Numbered from the stretch's first letter, positions 1-13,516 are shown. The stretch: 64,000 nucleotides of DNA from Edaphochlamys debaryana (GCA_016858145.1 JAEHOE010000008.1:1612001-1676000); one strand, 5' to 3'. Notes: generated from the letters alone by a model not told the origin. Numbers and translations: made by a program.

Positions 1-4
1 GCAC

Positions 5-3000
5 CTGGCAGTGTGCGTTGTTGTCGGCGATGGCTGCGAAGTGTTCGTCGCTGAGGGTGCCCATGGTGGCCCCGCCCTCGCACAGCGCCGCCAGCTGGCC
101 GGGGGGGATGCGCGTGTTGGAGCCCACGCACTGCGGGGGGGGGGGGCGTGTCGGAGATCCTGAACAGCTTGACAGCATTGACAGCAGGGAGCGAGAAGCA
201 GCCGGAGTCGTGGGCCGTCCGGACCCAGCCAACAACCCTCTACGCCAACACACGCTTCCCTGGCTTAAGCGAGCAGCCCTGCACACCCTGCGCACCTGCA
301 GCATGAGCCCAAGCGGCATCACGGCCCACAGCTTCTTAACGCTGACCAGGAACTTCTTGGGCCCGGCCGCGGCCTCGCCGGCCGCCGCGTCCGCGCCTCC
401 GGCTGCGGCCGCCGGCGCCGCGGCGCCCTCCGCCCCCGCCCCGGTCGCGGACCGCGCTCCGAAGGCGAAGGCCAGCTCCTCGCGCTCCTTGCGGGAGGCC
501 ACCGCCAGCGGCCCCTCGCCCATGTGGTGCGGCAGGCGGGCGTTGAGGGAGGGGTCGGGGTCGCAGGCGGCCTCGGGGTCGCCATCGTAGCCGCCCAGGC
601 CTGCGGGGGTAGGGCGCAGAGGGCAGGGAAGGACATGAGGTGCGGGGGAGCAACCGAAATTGGAGAGGGGAGGAGCTGGGGAATCGCTCGGAGGGCAAGG
701 CGGCTCCCAGGACTTGTCAGGATTGCCAGGGCCGTTGCTAGGAGGGACAATCAGGGCGCGGTTTTGGGCGGGAACGTAGCAGGTCTACCTCAGCCGCCAC
801 GCCGCTCCCGACACATGGCGGCTAGGCGGGATAGGCTGCCCAGCCAGGTGCCCCCACTCACCCACGAGCTTGCAGATGAAGTGGTGCATGAGCCGCGCTC
901 GCACCATCTTGGCCGTCACCAGGCCATTCTCCATGGAGCGAATCAGGGCGCCGCTCTGCTCCTGCTTGATGGAGGGCAGCGTGGAGCCCTTGGCCAGCGT
1001 CAGGGGCGCGTCCGCCAGGTTACCCGCGCGCACGCGGGGGCCGCCCGGGACGCGCTTGGGCAGAAGGATCGCGGGCGTCGGAGCGCCCGCGGCCGCGGTG
1101 CCCGGGCCGGAGGGGCCGGCGGCGGAGGCGTCTGGGGCGGCCGCGGTGGAGCCGGACGGTCCGGCGCCAGCGTCTCTGCGAGGAGGTGTGGGGGGCGACG
1201 GTGTCTCAAATACTAGAGAGGAGAGTTAATCTCACGAAGCGGAGTGAGATGCTGCGCTGAGGTAAGCGGCAAAAAACAGCCGACCCACCCTTCCTGTCCA
1301 GCAGCGGGTGCAGGTGACCCTTCCGCCGCGGCTTCCCCCGGGGCCGTGGTCGCCCCAGCAGCAACCGCCGCCGGTGCGGGGCCCTTCTTGGCGCTGGCAG
1401 TGAGGGTCTCAATAAGGGAGCTGCGGGCGCGGAGGGAAGGCATAAACACCGGATGTTAAACAGGTATGGCACGCCACGGCAGCATCCCAACTGTATAAAG
1501 AACAAGGCCAATGGGGCCGGCAGGCGCAGGGCGCGTGACGCCAACGGCTCGCCAGAGCAGAGGTGACGGGTGAGCATTTCTGCTTCGCCGCGGGCCGCAC
1601 CAGCGCAAGGTAGCTAGCCGGCTCACCCGGGCGTTTGCTCTGTGGTGGCCGCGGTCGGTGCCTTGGGCCGGCCGCCCTTGTTGGCCGAGGGCTGCAGAGT
1701 GCGGAGAGGGGGGCATGGGGCATGCCAGGTCAGGGCTATGCCGTGAACTCGTTATCCTCCTTCGCGCTTCCCCTGACTCCCGACGCAACTCCCGGCCCTA
1801 CGGCCTGCGCAAACCCGCTGGCGAGACAACGAGCAAGCGGCCTACACAGACCGTGGTCCCGTGGCCCCCAGAACATCTACCAGCCGTCAACCGCCAGCCA
1901 ACCACAAACCGCCGACCAACCGCCAACGGAACTCACCGGCGGCGGCTCCAGGCTGAGCGCGCCGATGGCTGCGTCGTGCACCTGCTGCCGCCGCTTGGCG
2001 TGGGCCTGGCGGCAGCACTCGGAGCGCAGCTTGCGCTCAAACTCAATCATGCCCTGCGCAACGGTACGGGTAGGGGCCGGGGTGGGGTGAGGCGAGCGCG
2101 TGTCCAGCTAGCCCACCACGGTACCGGCCCCTATGTCCTTGATCGCCCCAGGCAAATCCGGCCAATCACACCTTGCGGATCTCTTCCAGCAGCTCGTCCG
2201 TCTCCTCCAGATCGGGCCGCAGAAGCACCTCCACCTGAGGGCAGGCAAAGGTGAACAAGGAGCGTGATCACCGCCGCAAGCCGCAGCTCAGCTGTCACCA
2301 AGCACCTGCCCCGCCTGACCGCATCCCACAGCGTCTCGCCTTGCCAAGGTGTTCCGAACAGAGCCCCCAGCCCCACCGACACCGCCTCCCATCCTCCCGG
2401 CACCCCTAACTGTTGCCAACCCCACACGCACACTTGCTCCTGCTTCCCTCCTCGCCCCCCGCCCTCCTCCCCTCTCACCGGCCGGTTGTCCCCCAGGAAG
2501 CCGGCAGTGGCCACCCGCACCATCTTGGCCACCCCGTTCTCGCACAGCCGCTCCATGAGGCGCTTGATGGTCTTGGCGTCGGGGCCCATGCGCGCGGGCG
2601 GGATGGGCCGCCCGCTGCGCTCCGCCTCCCACTGCATCACCAGCCGCCGCACCTGGGGCGAGAGGCGAGGGGCGGGCGGGCGAGAGGCGCCAGGCGAGTC
2701 AGGTAAGGGGCCATGGCAACGTCCACGGCAGGGCAGGGCGGGCAAGGCACGCAGCCACCCGCATGGCGCTCTTAACCGAGGCCTGGGCGCGCCAACGCGC
2801 CCCCCACCACCACTTGCGTGTGGCGTGTGTGCCTGCTCCTGTCCGCACCTGAGCCCGAGGCACGAACCGGTTCTTGTTGAGGAACTCGTGCAGAAGGCGC
2901 ATGCGGTCCTCGGACTTGACGGTCTGCGGGGTGCAGGGGCGGGGCGGAGGGTTCAGGATGGGCAGGGGCCGCTTGGTGTGGGAGGAAGCGGGGACTGGAC

Positions 3001-6000
3001 ACTCATGTGGGTATCTGCCCATGGCTGCATAAGCACCCCTGCCGGCGCGAACAGTCAAGGCGTGCAGACCCTCAGCGGTGCAGCTATCAAGGGACCAGAC
3101 TGCCGCTCCGGTAAAGGTCGTGACCGTACTCACAATGACCTTGGTCCAGTGGGGCTTCTTGCTGGGCTTCGTCTCCTGCTGCCCCGAGGGCAGCAGCACC
3201 AGCTTGGGCGCGTACGCGTCGGCGGCCCGGGCGAACACGCGCTTGCGCTTGGCGGACCGCGACAGGCCCTTGGCGTCAGAGTCCTCGTCCTCCTCCTCCT
3301 CCTCGGGGACCTGGTCCTCCTCCGCCTCCTCGACTTCCTCCTCCACCTCCTCCTCCAGCTCCACCTCCTCCTCCTCCTCGTCCTCCTCCTCCTCCTCCAC
3401 CTCCACGCCGTCCGTGTCCTCGCTGGGCTCGTCGGGCGCGCTCTCGCTGCTGCTGGGCCCCTCCTCGTCGTCATCGCCCTTGGGCTTCTTGCCAGTGAAA
3501 ACCTTGGAGACGCCCTCCCGCGCCTTGACAGCAGCCGCACGCTTTGCGCGTGGGCCGCCCGTGTCCTCAGCCGGGACTTCCGGCGGCGGCGTGACCTCCT
3601 TCGCCGGGCGGCCCGCCGACCGAGGGATGGAGAACGCGATACTCTTATCACGACCGCCACGCTTGCCGCGCCCGCGACCACGCGGCGAGGCCCCGCCGCG
3701 GCCGCGGCCGCCCGCCCCGCCCCGCCCGCGTGTGGGGCGCCCGCGCCGCGCCGCCCAGCGCTCCTCCATTTCCGACTCCTCCTCCTCCCCGCTCCCGCCG
3801 CGTTCCCCAGCCTCGCCGTCCTCGCCCTCCGCGCCGGCCCCAGCCCCGGCGCCGTCGCCGCCTGTCAGGAGCAGCGGGCCCGAGCCGCTGGCTGCAAGGG
3901 CGCGGCCGCGGCCGAAGCCCGCTGCGTCCAGCAGGTCGTCGGGGGCGGTAAGGCGGTTGTGCACCAGGCGGCCGCGGCCCTCGATTGAGATCTTGATGCT
4001 GTACCGCTTGATCAGCTCCACCAGCCTGGGGTGGGGTTGTGACTTTGTGAGTGCTTGGAAGAGGGAGAGGGGAAACAGACCGTGGTGGCAATGGGCACAG
4101 CGCGTGCAGCTGGGCAGTGGGCCGGTATGCTGCATGGCCTTGGAGTGGTTCTGCCTTCAAGTTTCTGCAGTATCTGCAGTGCACCCGTTGTCATGTTGAG
4201 GTCGGGGCACTCACTTGGGGTTGTACTGCTTGCTGTTGAGTCCGATGCACCTGAACATGTCGCTGTTGAGGATGCCCTTGGGGCCGGCCTGCGAGGCGGG
4301 GCGAGCGCACACCATCCGGGGCGTTAGAAGAGCGGACTCCGCAGCTACGCCGATTTCAAGGGGACACATCTGTCCTCCAGCCCCTGCCCGCACCTTGCTC
4401 GGACCTCACGCAACCCGGCTACCGCCCCTCCAAACCCGCTATTCCATATCGAATCGGCCGGCTCCACGCGCCTCACCGCCAAGATGGCGTTGACGATCTG
4501 TCGCTCCATGGGCACCTCAACCACGCTGTTGGGGCCCGCGCCACCCACAGCGTCCGCCGGGCCCTCGCCGTCGTCGCCCTCCTCGCCCTCTGCAGGGACA
4601 GGATGAGACGCAGCAGTTGTTCACATGTCCCAAGCGCTGCAGCTCCATGCCACACTATGGCCCACAAGTGCGTTTAAGTGCCGGGCGACGATGCGCCCCC
4701 ACAGCAAGGGTTGGCCCAGGCCCAGGCCCAGCGCGTGCCAGCCCAGGCCCAACCGAGGCCCAGCCCCAGCCAGCCCCGCACACCCTCTCCGCCCGGCTCG
4801 GCCTCCTCCGCTGCCGCCGCCGCTGCGTCGTTGCGCCAGTCCTTGACGAGGCGGATGCAGGGCATGACGCGGTCACGCACGCGGCAGGCCTCCTGCGTGA
4901 TGTGCCCCGACTGGATCAGCTTCATCTGCGGGGGTTGCGGGCGGAGCAGGGGCGGAGGCAGGGGCGCAAAGGGTGGATTGGCGGCGTGGGCGGCGCTTCG
5001 GGATCTGGCTAGGAACGGGCATGCTGGGCCCGGGCATGGACAACGGGTGCGCACGGGTGGGGACGGGTCAAGGCCGCTGCAGGGTCACTTGCGCCCAGCC
5101 CCACTCTCCGCACCTTGATCTTCCTCCACAGCTTGTGGCCGCTGGTGCCGCGGAAGCCGCACACCACCTTGAGGTCCCCCTCCACCACCAGGCGCTCCTG
5201 GGGGGGACAAGGGAAGGGATGGAGGGCCAGCGGACTTCAACCCAAGGAGGAGGACGGGACTCGGGGCAGTATGTCAGAGACTGGATAGCCCGACCGAACT
5301 GGAAGGGCGGGCGACAAGCACAGGGCAGGTTGCGGGGCCCCGGAGCAACATACTACCCGGCAGTAGCCCAGGCCCGCCCTCGGCTCCGGGCGACCCCACC
5401 CCGCGTTGTCACCGAGACCAGACCAGCCCGACCACCTTCGCCCGCCCCGGCCCCGCACCTGCGTCTCCGCGATCGTCTCACACACCAGCCGCATGTACAG
5501 GTTGTCGTCCTGGGATGCGAGGCGAGGGGGGAGCGAGGCAGACAGCGGGGTCAAGGGCGGCTCGTGGAGCACACGGGGTTGCGCCACCGCGTGCCCACGT
5601 CTCTCAGTGCCTCGCTGCCCCGCCAACACCAACCGTACGCCCCAGGGACCACCATCGCCCCGTCCTCTTCTCTTCATCCAGCCATCCCTCGTCGCGTCGG
5701 CTCAGGGCCCCGCCCCCAGTCCCCAACGCCCCGCAGCAGGCCCCTCCAGGCCCCTCCAGGCCCCGATACCCCACGCCCCCCAGTCCCACCTGCAGAACGA
5801 AGGTAGCCACCTCCATGCCGCGAGCCGCGTCCACGCACTGCGTAGGGGGGGCGTCGAGGGAACAAGAGCGGACCTGCCGTGACTCCCCTCCTCATCCCGA
5901 GCACCCCCCACAGCGCCCGGCCGCTGTCTGCTTGCTCCTGTCCACCCCTCCCCACTCCCCAGCAGCCCCCTCCTCGCCCCCCCTTCACCTCCCTCAGCCC

Positions 6001-7895
6001 CCGCCCCCCGCCCTCGCCTTGAACATCTGCCCCGGCGCCAGCTTGACTGCGGGCGAGAAGCGTGCCAGGTGCAGCACGGAGGACATGGTGACGGTGGCGC
6101 CCGGGGGGGCGAACACCACGGGGTTCTTCACCACCAGGTTGCGGTTCTCCAGATTCTGGGGGAGTGGATGTGGGGGTGGGGGTGGGGTGGGATGGGGTGG
6201 GATGGGATGGGAGGACAGCGTGGCACGTGGAACGGGTTGGGGTACCGGCGATAAGTGCAAGTGCAGGTGCACGGAAGCAAGCAAGCACGCGCGCACGCAC
6301 CCGCACGATGTAGAAGAAGTTCCTGTACGGCACGCCGAAGCGGTTGGCCAGGTCAGCGTTGATGCAGCCGCGCCAGCGCGACCGCGCGATGGCGGCCAGC
6401 ACTGCCTGCTGCACGTCCGACATGGGGTAGCGGCTGGCCTGGGGGGCGCCGGCCGCACGTACACACACACGCACGCAGGAGGGGAAGGAGGTAAGGAGGG
6501 GAACGAGGGAGCAGGCGCTGGGCCACGGGGCGGGGGGGCTTGGGGCTGGACCCAGGAGCAGGCTGTCAGGGAAGACATGGCTGTAGGTTTGCCGAGGGCA
6601 TCATCGAGAGGCGCCTCGCCGGCCAGCGCCGGCCATGGCTCGAACGCCCGCATACATCTGCAATGAGGCTGATGCGGGCACGCACCTGGATGTCGTACAC
6701 GCCCAGCATGGCATTCCGCACAGCCTCCGAGGCCTGGGCAGCAGCGGTGTGGGGAGGAAAGTGGCGTGTCAACGGGGGACTGGCTTGTGCTGCCCGCTTC
6801 CACCCAACAACCTGCGAACCAGCATCCGCACCGCACTCTCAACGCACCGCACTCTCCCCTTCCACCCCAGCTCCTCGCTCGCCCCAGCCCCGGCCCCAGC
6901 CGTAGCCCGAGCCAGACAGCCCCAGACCGAGGCCCCGCCCCATAGCTCCAGGGCCCCGCCCACCACAACGCGGACGTTGGCTGCGGCCGCGGCCTGGCGG
7001 GTGACCAGAGACGCATGGTCGTCCGAGAGCTAGGGGGCGAGGGGCCGAGAGGGGTGGGGGAGGGGGAAAACAAGGGAGGGGAGCGTGATTGCCCGTGCCA
7101 TAGCGCACTCGTGTGGACGCGTGTGTTCAACCCTGGCATCCGAAACAAAGGTCCATGCTGCCAAGCTCGCTGCCAGTGCCCGCTACTGGGACCACCCCTC
7201 CTGGCGCCAGGCACCTTCACAAAACCCTTGAGGTTCGACTGGACCTTGGCCGAGGCCTTTTTGCGGCCCCGCTTCTTCTCATAGATCTCGTCATCCTGCA
7301 CTTCAGCCACGGCACCTCCGCCGCTGCGGTATGAGGGAGGGCGACGGGCACGATCGAAAGGAGTCGGTCGTCCAGGCGGGCAGTGGGCGGGGTCAACAGA
7401 GCGGCGGTCTGCCTAAGCTCCTTCCTCGGCAAGGCTCCTGCAGCCCCCGCGCTTCATCCACTCTGTCGGGTCCCCCGCAAGCAGGGAGGCAGCGCTAGTT
7501 GGAGGGCGCCCCGCCGCTCGTGCTCACGCTGGGGGGAGGTAGAAGGAGACGTCGTCCGAGCGCTCCAGCAGCAGCGCCCACACCACGTCCTGGAGAGCTG
7601 GCGGCACGGAATTAATAGCTCCCACGGGCAAGCGGCTGTTCAGCAGGTCCCAGAGCGCCTCCACTGTGCAACCTGGTGGCAAATTGGCGCGGCGATGCAG
7701 TGTCGGGAGCGGCGGGCGCCGTCAGAGCCCCTTGCCCTTGCCCGCGAGCAATTATGTGCACCTCTCGACCCTGCCCGAGCGGACACGAGCCCAGCCCAGG
7801 CCGCAGCTGGCGGTTAAACGCAAGGTTGCTTCCTGCGCACCTTCTGGGCCCTCAAGTCCCACTTCCTCCACGGCAGCTACCGCTAGAGACTCCAT
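5..7895 (-). CDS. GTF3C1: TFIIIC largest subunit, B-box binding (partial, continues past left edge)
   Basis: Binds the B box of tRNA genes as part of TFIIIC and recruits TFIIIB for RNA polymerase III in the nucleus. Twenty-two in-phase exons give 1132 codons: 7895-7841, 7672-7528, 7323-7215, 7029-6964, 6733-6686, 6438-6301, 6155-6018, 5837-5790, 5509-5459, 5197-5114, 4925-4784, 4589-4477, 4288-4215, 4025-3134, 2923-2849, 2652-2479, 2234-2172, 2053-1937, 1407-1289, 1175-862, 600-296, 130-5. The N-terminus (MESLAV..EEVGLEG, then ALWDLL) resembles animal and plant TFIIIC220 starts. Residues about 142-205 match the B-block winged helix (AAIARSRWRG.. RNFFYIVRNLENRNLVVK). A second helix-turn-helix-like stretch is DAKTIKRLMERLCENGVAKM, and MVRARLMHHFI is also family-like. 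Exon 14 holds a long Asp/Glu run (about residues 586-653) after a Gly/Arg-rich segment. Intron 7 has a GC donor. The exon 19 acceptor (TTGAG) was chosen by phase and is the weakest boundary. Confidence 0.88.
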
Positions 7896-8642
7896 CGTAA
7901 GCCTCCGCTCCCGGCTCTAGCAAACGCCGGCGCGAGCAAGCGAGCTAGGGCATTTGCGCAGACTCGGAGCCAAAACGGTATACGGTCTTTGCGAGACACA
8001 GATGTGGTAGAGGTTATAATTATGAGAAAGCCGGGATGCAGCTTCAGAGAGGCGCATGGGCGTGCTGGCGTGCTGCGCGAGCATGCAGGCGCGCACGGCG
8101 TTTGGCGAGTGCCCGCAGACTCGGGTATGTTGGGATACAAGAGTTTAGCGTTAGCCTAGCTTCGGCCCCACAAGGCACCTCACCAGGGTATGGAACTGCA
8201 ACGCTCTCGCTCTCTGCCAGGCTAGCCCCTCGCGGCTGCCCACGTTCATCGTTGACGCATCATCTCCCTCGCTGGCACTGTAGTGCATCGAGCGCGAGCG
8301 CAAAGAGGCCGTGCGCAAGTCGGAGGGACCTCCAGCCCTCTGCCCCTTCCTCTTGGGGGCCCCTCGTTGTGTTCCGCTTTCCCTTCCGGACACACGAAGC
8401 GCCCTGCGCACACACCGGGGGCGCGTGACGGCTTGAGGGCAGACCCTAGGCGCCGGCGGGTGGGCGCGGCCAACTGGAGAGGGCGCGGCGGAGGCACCGG
8501 CGGGGCCAAGGGGGCACCCTGGAGCGCCCTTGATGCAGGGCCCACATGGGGGAGACGCAGGTGCGGCCAGGAGCACAGCTGACGGGCTTTGAGACTAGGG
8601 GCCTGGGATCACGCCGCGGTGCTCCGACATGCTGAGCCGGAA
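7896..8642. promoter_or_regulatory. Divergent intergenic region, TFIIIC subunit / LOTUS-like gene
   Basis: This 747-base stretch separates the starts of two divergent genes, so it should hold both promoters and 5' UTRs. A weak AT-rich patch (ATAATTATAAC, minus strand, about 8015-8025) is the only TATA-like sequence on the TFIIIC side. No convincing coding sequence was seen, but an upstream exon of the plus-strand gene cannot be excluded, since its first ATG is preceded by open frame. Confidence 0.4.
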
Positions 8643-11600
8643 ATGTCCCGACGACCCCTGCTGCTGTCTCCAATCCAGCACCCATCACCCATCACGCCCC
8701 CAGGAGCCGGCGGTCGGGCGCTCCTAACAGACCCCGCCGCCCAAGCCATGTTCGCACAGCTGGCTGCTGGGACCTACCAGCAGGCCCCGCCCCTGCCACC
8801 ACAGCACCAGTCGTACGACACGGCGCAGGCGCAGGCGCCGTACCCGGGCCAGCCGCCGCTACCCCCCGAGCCCTACCCCGGCCAGCACGCGCACCAGCAA
8901 CAGCCGCACACGGACCCGCAAGCGCAGGCGCAAGAGCAGGCGCGACTGCAAGCGTGGATCGACTACTATGCGGCCTCGGCCTCGGGTCAGCAGCAGCAGG
9001 AGCAGCAGCAGCAGCAGCAGGGGTGGGCGTATTCGGGGCAGCAAGGGGCGTGTTCTGAGCAGCCGCAGGCCGCGTACCCGGGGCAACAGCAGGCGCCGTA
9101 CCCCGAGCAGCATGCCTCCACCAGTCAGCATCAGTACCAGGGCTACCAGGGGCAACAGCAATCCGCCTACCCCGGGCACCAGCCTCCATACCCAGGACAA
9201 CCGCCACCCTACCCGGGGCAGCCGCTAGCCTACTCGGGCCAACCGCCACCCTATCCGAGCCAACCGCCACCCTATCCGGGGCAACCGTCTCCTCACCCGG
9301 GGCAGCCGCCACCCTATCCCGGGCAACTGCCTTACCTGGCGCAATCATACCCAGCCCAGTCAGCTCCATCCTCCTCCTACCCACCGTACCCCGAGCAACC
9401 GCCGTACCCCAGCCATGCCTCGGCCCCGGGGCAGCCGAGCGGCGAGCAGCAGCCCCCACTGCCCCCGCCTTCGTCGTCCGCGCCACCGCTGCCTTCCAGC
9501 CCAAGCGAGTCTCCTGCAGCACCCGCACCGTACGGCCAGCCGTACCAGCAACCGCCGCACGACGCTGCGGCGGCGCAGCAGTACGGCAGCGGCAGTGCGC
9601 AGCCGCAGCCGTACGACCCCTCCCAGGCGTACGGGCAGAACTCCCAGGGGCACGCCGGGCAGCAGCCGTACCAGTACGGCAGCTACCCCGCGCCGCACCC
9701 GGGCTATCCGCCGTACGCACCGCCGCAGCCCAGCTACCCGCCGTACCCGGGCTCTCCGCCGTACCCGCCCACCAGTCACGACCCGTCCCAGCATCCCCAG
9801 CCCCAGCATCAGCCCTCCGGGGGCCACCCGCCAGCCGGGGTCTACCAGACCCCACCCTACCAGCCGGCAGCCGCCCCCGCTGCCCCTGAGCCTCAGCCAC
9901 AGCCGCCGCCCGCTCCCCATGCGTCCACACAGCCGCCACAGCAGCAGGCGTCGTCAGTGGCGGTGGCGCTGGCGACCGCACCCTGGCACACCCAAGCGCA
10001 CGCCCAGACACACCACACGGCGCCCACGTCAGCACCGGCGACTCAAGCCACCGCCCACGCCTACACGTATCCCCACCCACAGCCCCAAGCACAGCAGCCT
10101 CAACCCCAGGCGCAGGCGCAGGCCCAGGCCCCGCAGCTCGACTCCAACCAACTGACGGCCCTGCTTGCCGTACTCGCGCCAACCGTCGCGGGCACCACGC
10201 AGGCCGCGGCACCTGCGGCGGCGCAGCCGCCCCTGCCAGATCCCGCGGCCGTGGCGGCGGCCGCGGCGGGGTTACGGGGCGTCCTGGTGCCGGCGCGGAT
10301 GCTCCATAACACACACAAGATGCTTCGTGTCAAGTGAGGCACGCCTCCGCGCCTCCGCCCCTCACTCTTTGCTCCAGCCAACCCCGCGCGCCCTCCTTAC
10401 TGTCAAGTCCGCACAGTAGTAAGATTCCTCATTTATCCCTCGTCTTTCTGTTTCCAATCAGCACCTGCACCTGACCCCAACCCGCCGCAGGGCGATTCTG
10501 GCACTGGAGATGAACCGCGTGTGGGACGAGGCTCTGGCACAGACGCAGGCGCAGGCGGGCCCGGGCGCGCCGCCCCCGCCGCCCCACGGCCCCGCCTGGA
10601 GGTCGCTGCTGTTCCGGCTGGCCCCCGCGTTGGCTGACGTGGATTCGGCCTTCTGCAGGACCTTCCCGCCCTACCCGCCCGGGAGGTGCGCGCGGGCGGG
10701 TTGTGTGGAGCGAGGGCTGGAGGGACGAACGGGTAGGGCAGTGGAGTGGAGCACGCAGTCTACGGTGATTGGTGAGGTCGTCATCCCCCTTGGCCGCAGG
10801 TGCTCGTTCGCTAGTCCCGCAGCCATGTACGAGATGACGGGCAACGGCATCTGCGTCCGGGCCACTCGGCCGCGACCGATGGGCGACGCGGTGAGCCCTA
10901 CCACTGCGCTGGGCATAGAGCCGTCGTGTTCGAGTGGTAGGCTCTTGAGGTCAACAGCCACCGAGACTGAGGCTAGCGCCCTGCCGTTGCCTCGTCACGC
11001 TCGCAGGTCCGTGTGCCTGAAGAGGTCCTGATGCCCTCCGAACAGTGGGGTGAGCGGCCGGCATCCCTGCGCCCCGCCCGCGCCCCACCCCCGCGTCCGC
11101 GTCCACTGTATCCGCCCCCTGCATCCGACCGACAACCCCTCGCTTCCCACACTGCGCCCCCCCCCCCTCCACCGCTTTCGACCACCCCTCTGCCGCCCTT
11201 CATCACAGGCCACAAGCGCCTGCAAGTCATGTCCGACCTGCAGTCCCAGCTGGCTCCCTTTGAGGCGGAGGCAGCCCGCGTGGCGGAAGCGGCCGCGCGG
11301 GACGTGGCAGCGGGGCCAGGGCCGGGGTCGGCGGCCGCGGAGGCGGAGCGCCTGGCCAAGCGGCCTCGCATGAGGGCCATGATGAGCGACCCGGGGCCTG
11401 CGGGAGCGGGAGGAGGCGGAGGTGGAGGAGGAGGGGGAGGAGGCGAGGGCTTGCTGACGGACATGGGCTCAGAGGGCGCGGCGGAGACCGGCGAGGACGG
11501 CTTCCCCAGGTGGCGGCGGCGGTCGCCCGAGGTGGGTACAGGGCTATGGGGTCCAGTGCCTAATGCCTCTCGCTGCCTCTGTTCGCAATCCCTTTGCCCT

Positions 11601-13516
11601 GCAAACCGTGCTTCGCCTATTCTGATCTCCAAATGCCAACCCCCAACCGCTAACCGCCAACCGCAGCCGACGATCCACGCGCCGCCGCCGCGCTCCATGC
11701 TGGGCCCCATGAAGGCCTTCTTGCGCATGAAGCTCATCCCCAGCTTCCGCAACCCCGCGCTGCCGCCCCTGCGCCTGGAGGAGGTGGTCACGGGCATGCG
11801 GTGCGTCGGGGCTCACCCCTTGGGTTGCGACTGTGTAACCCTACCTAGGGCGGGGCCGGATGACAGAGTTGTACGGCTTACGCAACAGGTTGACGAGGGC
11901 TTCTCCAGTAGAAGCCCAGCTGTTAAGAATCTTCCTCCGGCCTAATGTCGTTTCCCTTTCCCGTCCCCGACTTGCTGCCACCCGTAGCGACGCCGCCAAG
12001 ATCGACCTCACGCCCGAGCTGGCGCGACGGTTCGGCTTCGACTCTGTCCGGGCCTTCCTGGACGGAGCCATGGGGGACATGGTCCGGGTGGTGGAGGCCG
12101 CGGAGCTGCCGCCGGCTCCCAGCAGCGGCAATGGCAACGGCGGCGGTGGAGGTGGAGGTGGCGGAGGTAGAGGCAAGGGCGGGAGAGGCGGGGCCGGGGG
12201 AGGCCGCGGCGGCGCGGGCGGGCGGGGCGGCGGCCAGCCTGCGGCAGCGGGTGGAGGAGGAGGCGGCGGCGCTGGGGCCAACGGGCACGCAGCGCCAGCC
12301 GCCGAGGGCAACGGCGTCAGCGGAGGCGAGGGGCAGCTGTACGTAATACCGTCGGAAGCGTTCAAGTGCAAGGAGTCTCTGCACGAGCCGTACCTAGGGC
12401 TGCACGGGGGGCGCGGCGGGCCCAGGCCGCCGGCCCCCCTGCTGGGGCTCCACGGCGGAGGCAGGGGCGCGGCGGCGGGTGCCGGCAACAACGCTGGAGC
12501 GCCCTCGCCCCAACCCGCCCGTGCCGTATCGGTCAACATCCCCGTCACGCAGCCGCAACCGGCGCAGGGGCCGATACAGGGCCAGGGCCACGGGCAGGGG
12601 CAGGCACAGCGGTCGCAGGCTCCCCTGCCGTCCGCCGGAGCGCCCAGCAACGGCCCCGGACCAGCGAGCGGGGGTGGGGCGGCGGGGCAGGGCCTGGGCC
12701 CGGGCCCAGGCCAGGCCCACACAGGCCCGGGGCACCCCTTCGGGACACACCTTACCTCTGGCCTGCCGCCTCACCTGCAACCGCAGCAGCCCCATCGCCC
12801 GCAGCCCCAAGGGCAGGGGCAGGGGCAGGGCCAGGCCGCCTGGTGCCCCGCTGACCTCGCCCCCGCCCGCCCCGAGATGCTGCCCGTGCACCTGCTCTCG
12901 CCCATGCCCTCCATCCTCCCCGCCGCCTCCTCCACAACGGCCGCCACGCCCTTCGCGAGCTCCTCCGCCCCCGCGCCTTCCTCCGCCTCCACCACACCCA
13001 CCGGCCCCGTCACCGCCCGCGAGGCCCCCACCGCCTCGGCGTCCTCCCTCAGGGGCCCGTCGCGCCCCGGCCCCGCGCAGCGCCTGGGGTGGCTGAGTCG
13101 GGAGTGGCGCGACGCCGCGGGCACGCCGGTGCTGCTGGAGTCGTGGGAGCCACGCATGGGGGCGCTGTACGGCGCTCCGCCCGGGCTGGCGGCGGCCGGC
13201 AAGACGCTGTGGCTCGCCTCGGCGCTCCAGGACGGAGAGGTGAGAGGGCGCTTAGGAGGAGGGGATGGGGAGGTGGGGTGGTGTCGGGGCCCGCCGCCTC
13301 CTTTCCTGACAGCATTTGGCTTGCGCGGTCGACTTCCTGCCCCTGTATCTGTCGACCTTGTGCCTGATGTCTTATCCCCCGTGCCCGTGCCCGCTTGGGG
13401 CCCGTCCTTTGCTCCCCTGACCGCAGGAGCTGGCCTGCTGCTGGGCGTCCAACCAGGACGAGGCGGTGGTGGGGCTGGGGCAGCAGCTCATCCAGCTGGC
13501 GCAGGCGGAGGCGTGA
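8643..13516 (+). CDS. Large Pro/Tyr/Gln-rich protein with a LOTUS/OST-HTH-like segment
   Basis: Eight exons in phase (8643-10333, 10491-10685, 10800-10890, 11007-11049, 11209-11531, 11667-11800, 11988-13239, 13427-13516) encode 1272 residues. The first about 550 residues are a disordered repeat of YPGQPPP-like units with Gln runs, prion-like in composition. A short ordered part follows (RVWDEALAQ.., MYEMTGNGICVRATRP, HKRLQVMSDLQSQLAPFEAEA). Exons 6-7 encode KAFLRMKLIPSF..LPPLRLEEVV..IDLTPELARRFGFDSVRAFL..MVRVVE, which resembles the LOTUS/OST-HTH RNA-binding fold, especially the GF-S-LL-VRV ending. Gly- and Pro-rich sequence and a conserved-looking tail (LGWLSREWRDAAG.., ELACCWASNQDEAVVGL) follow. 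The LOTUS call is inference from pattern; the gene model is better supported. The start is the first in-frame ATG. If LOTUS is right, a role in RNA granules would fit the disordered N-terminus. Confidence 0.75.

Noticed and set aside
2264..3988. Plus-strand 574-codon frame with Leu- and Arg-rich runs
   Set aside because: Antisense of TFIIIC exons; the Leu runs are the complement of the acidic Glu tract.
8692..10314. Minus-strand 540-codon frame opposite exon 1 of the LOTUS-like gene
   Set aside because: Low-complexity shadow of the Pro/Tyr/Gln repeats; the plus-strand exon joins seven further exons in phase.
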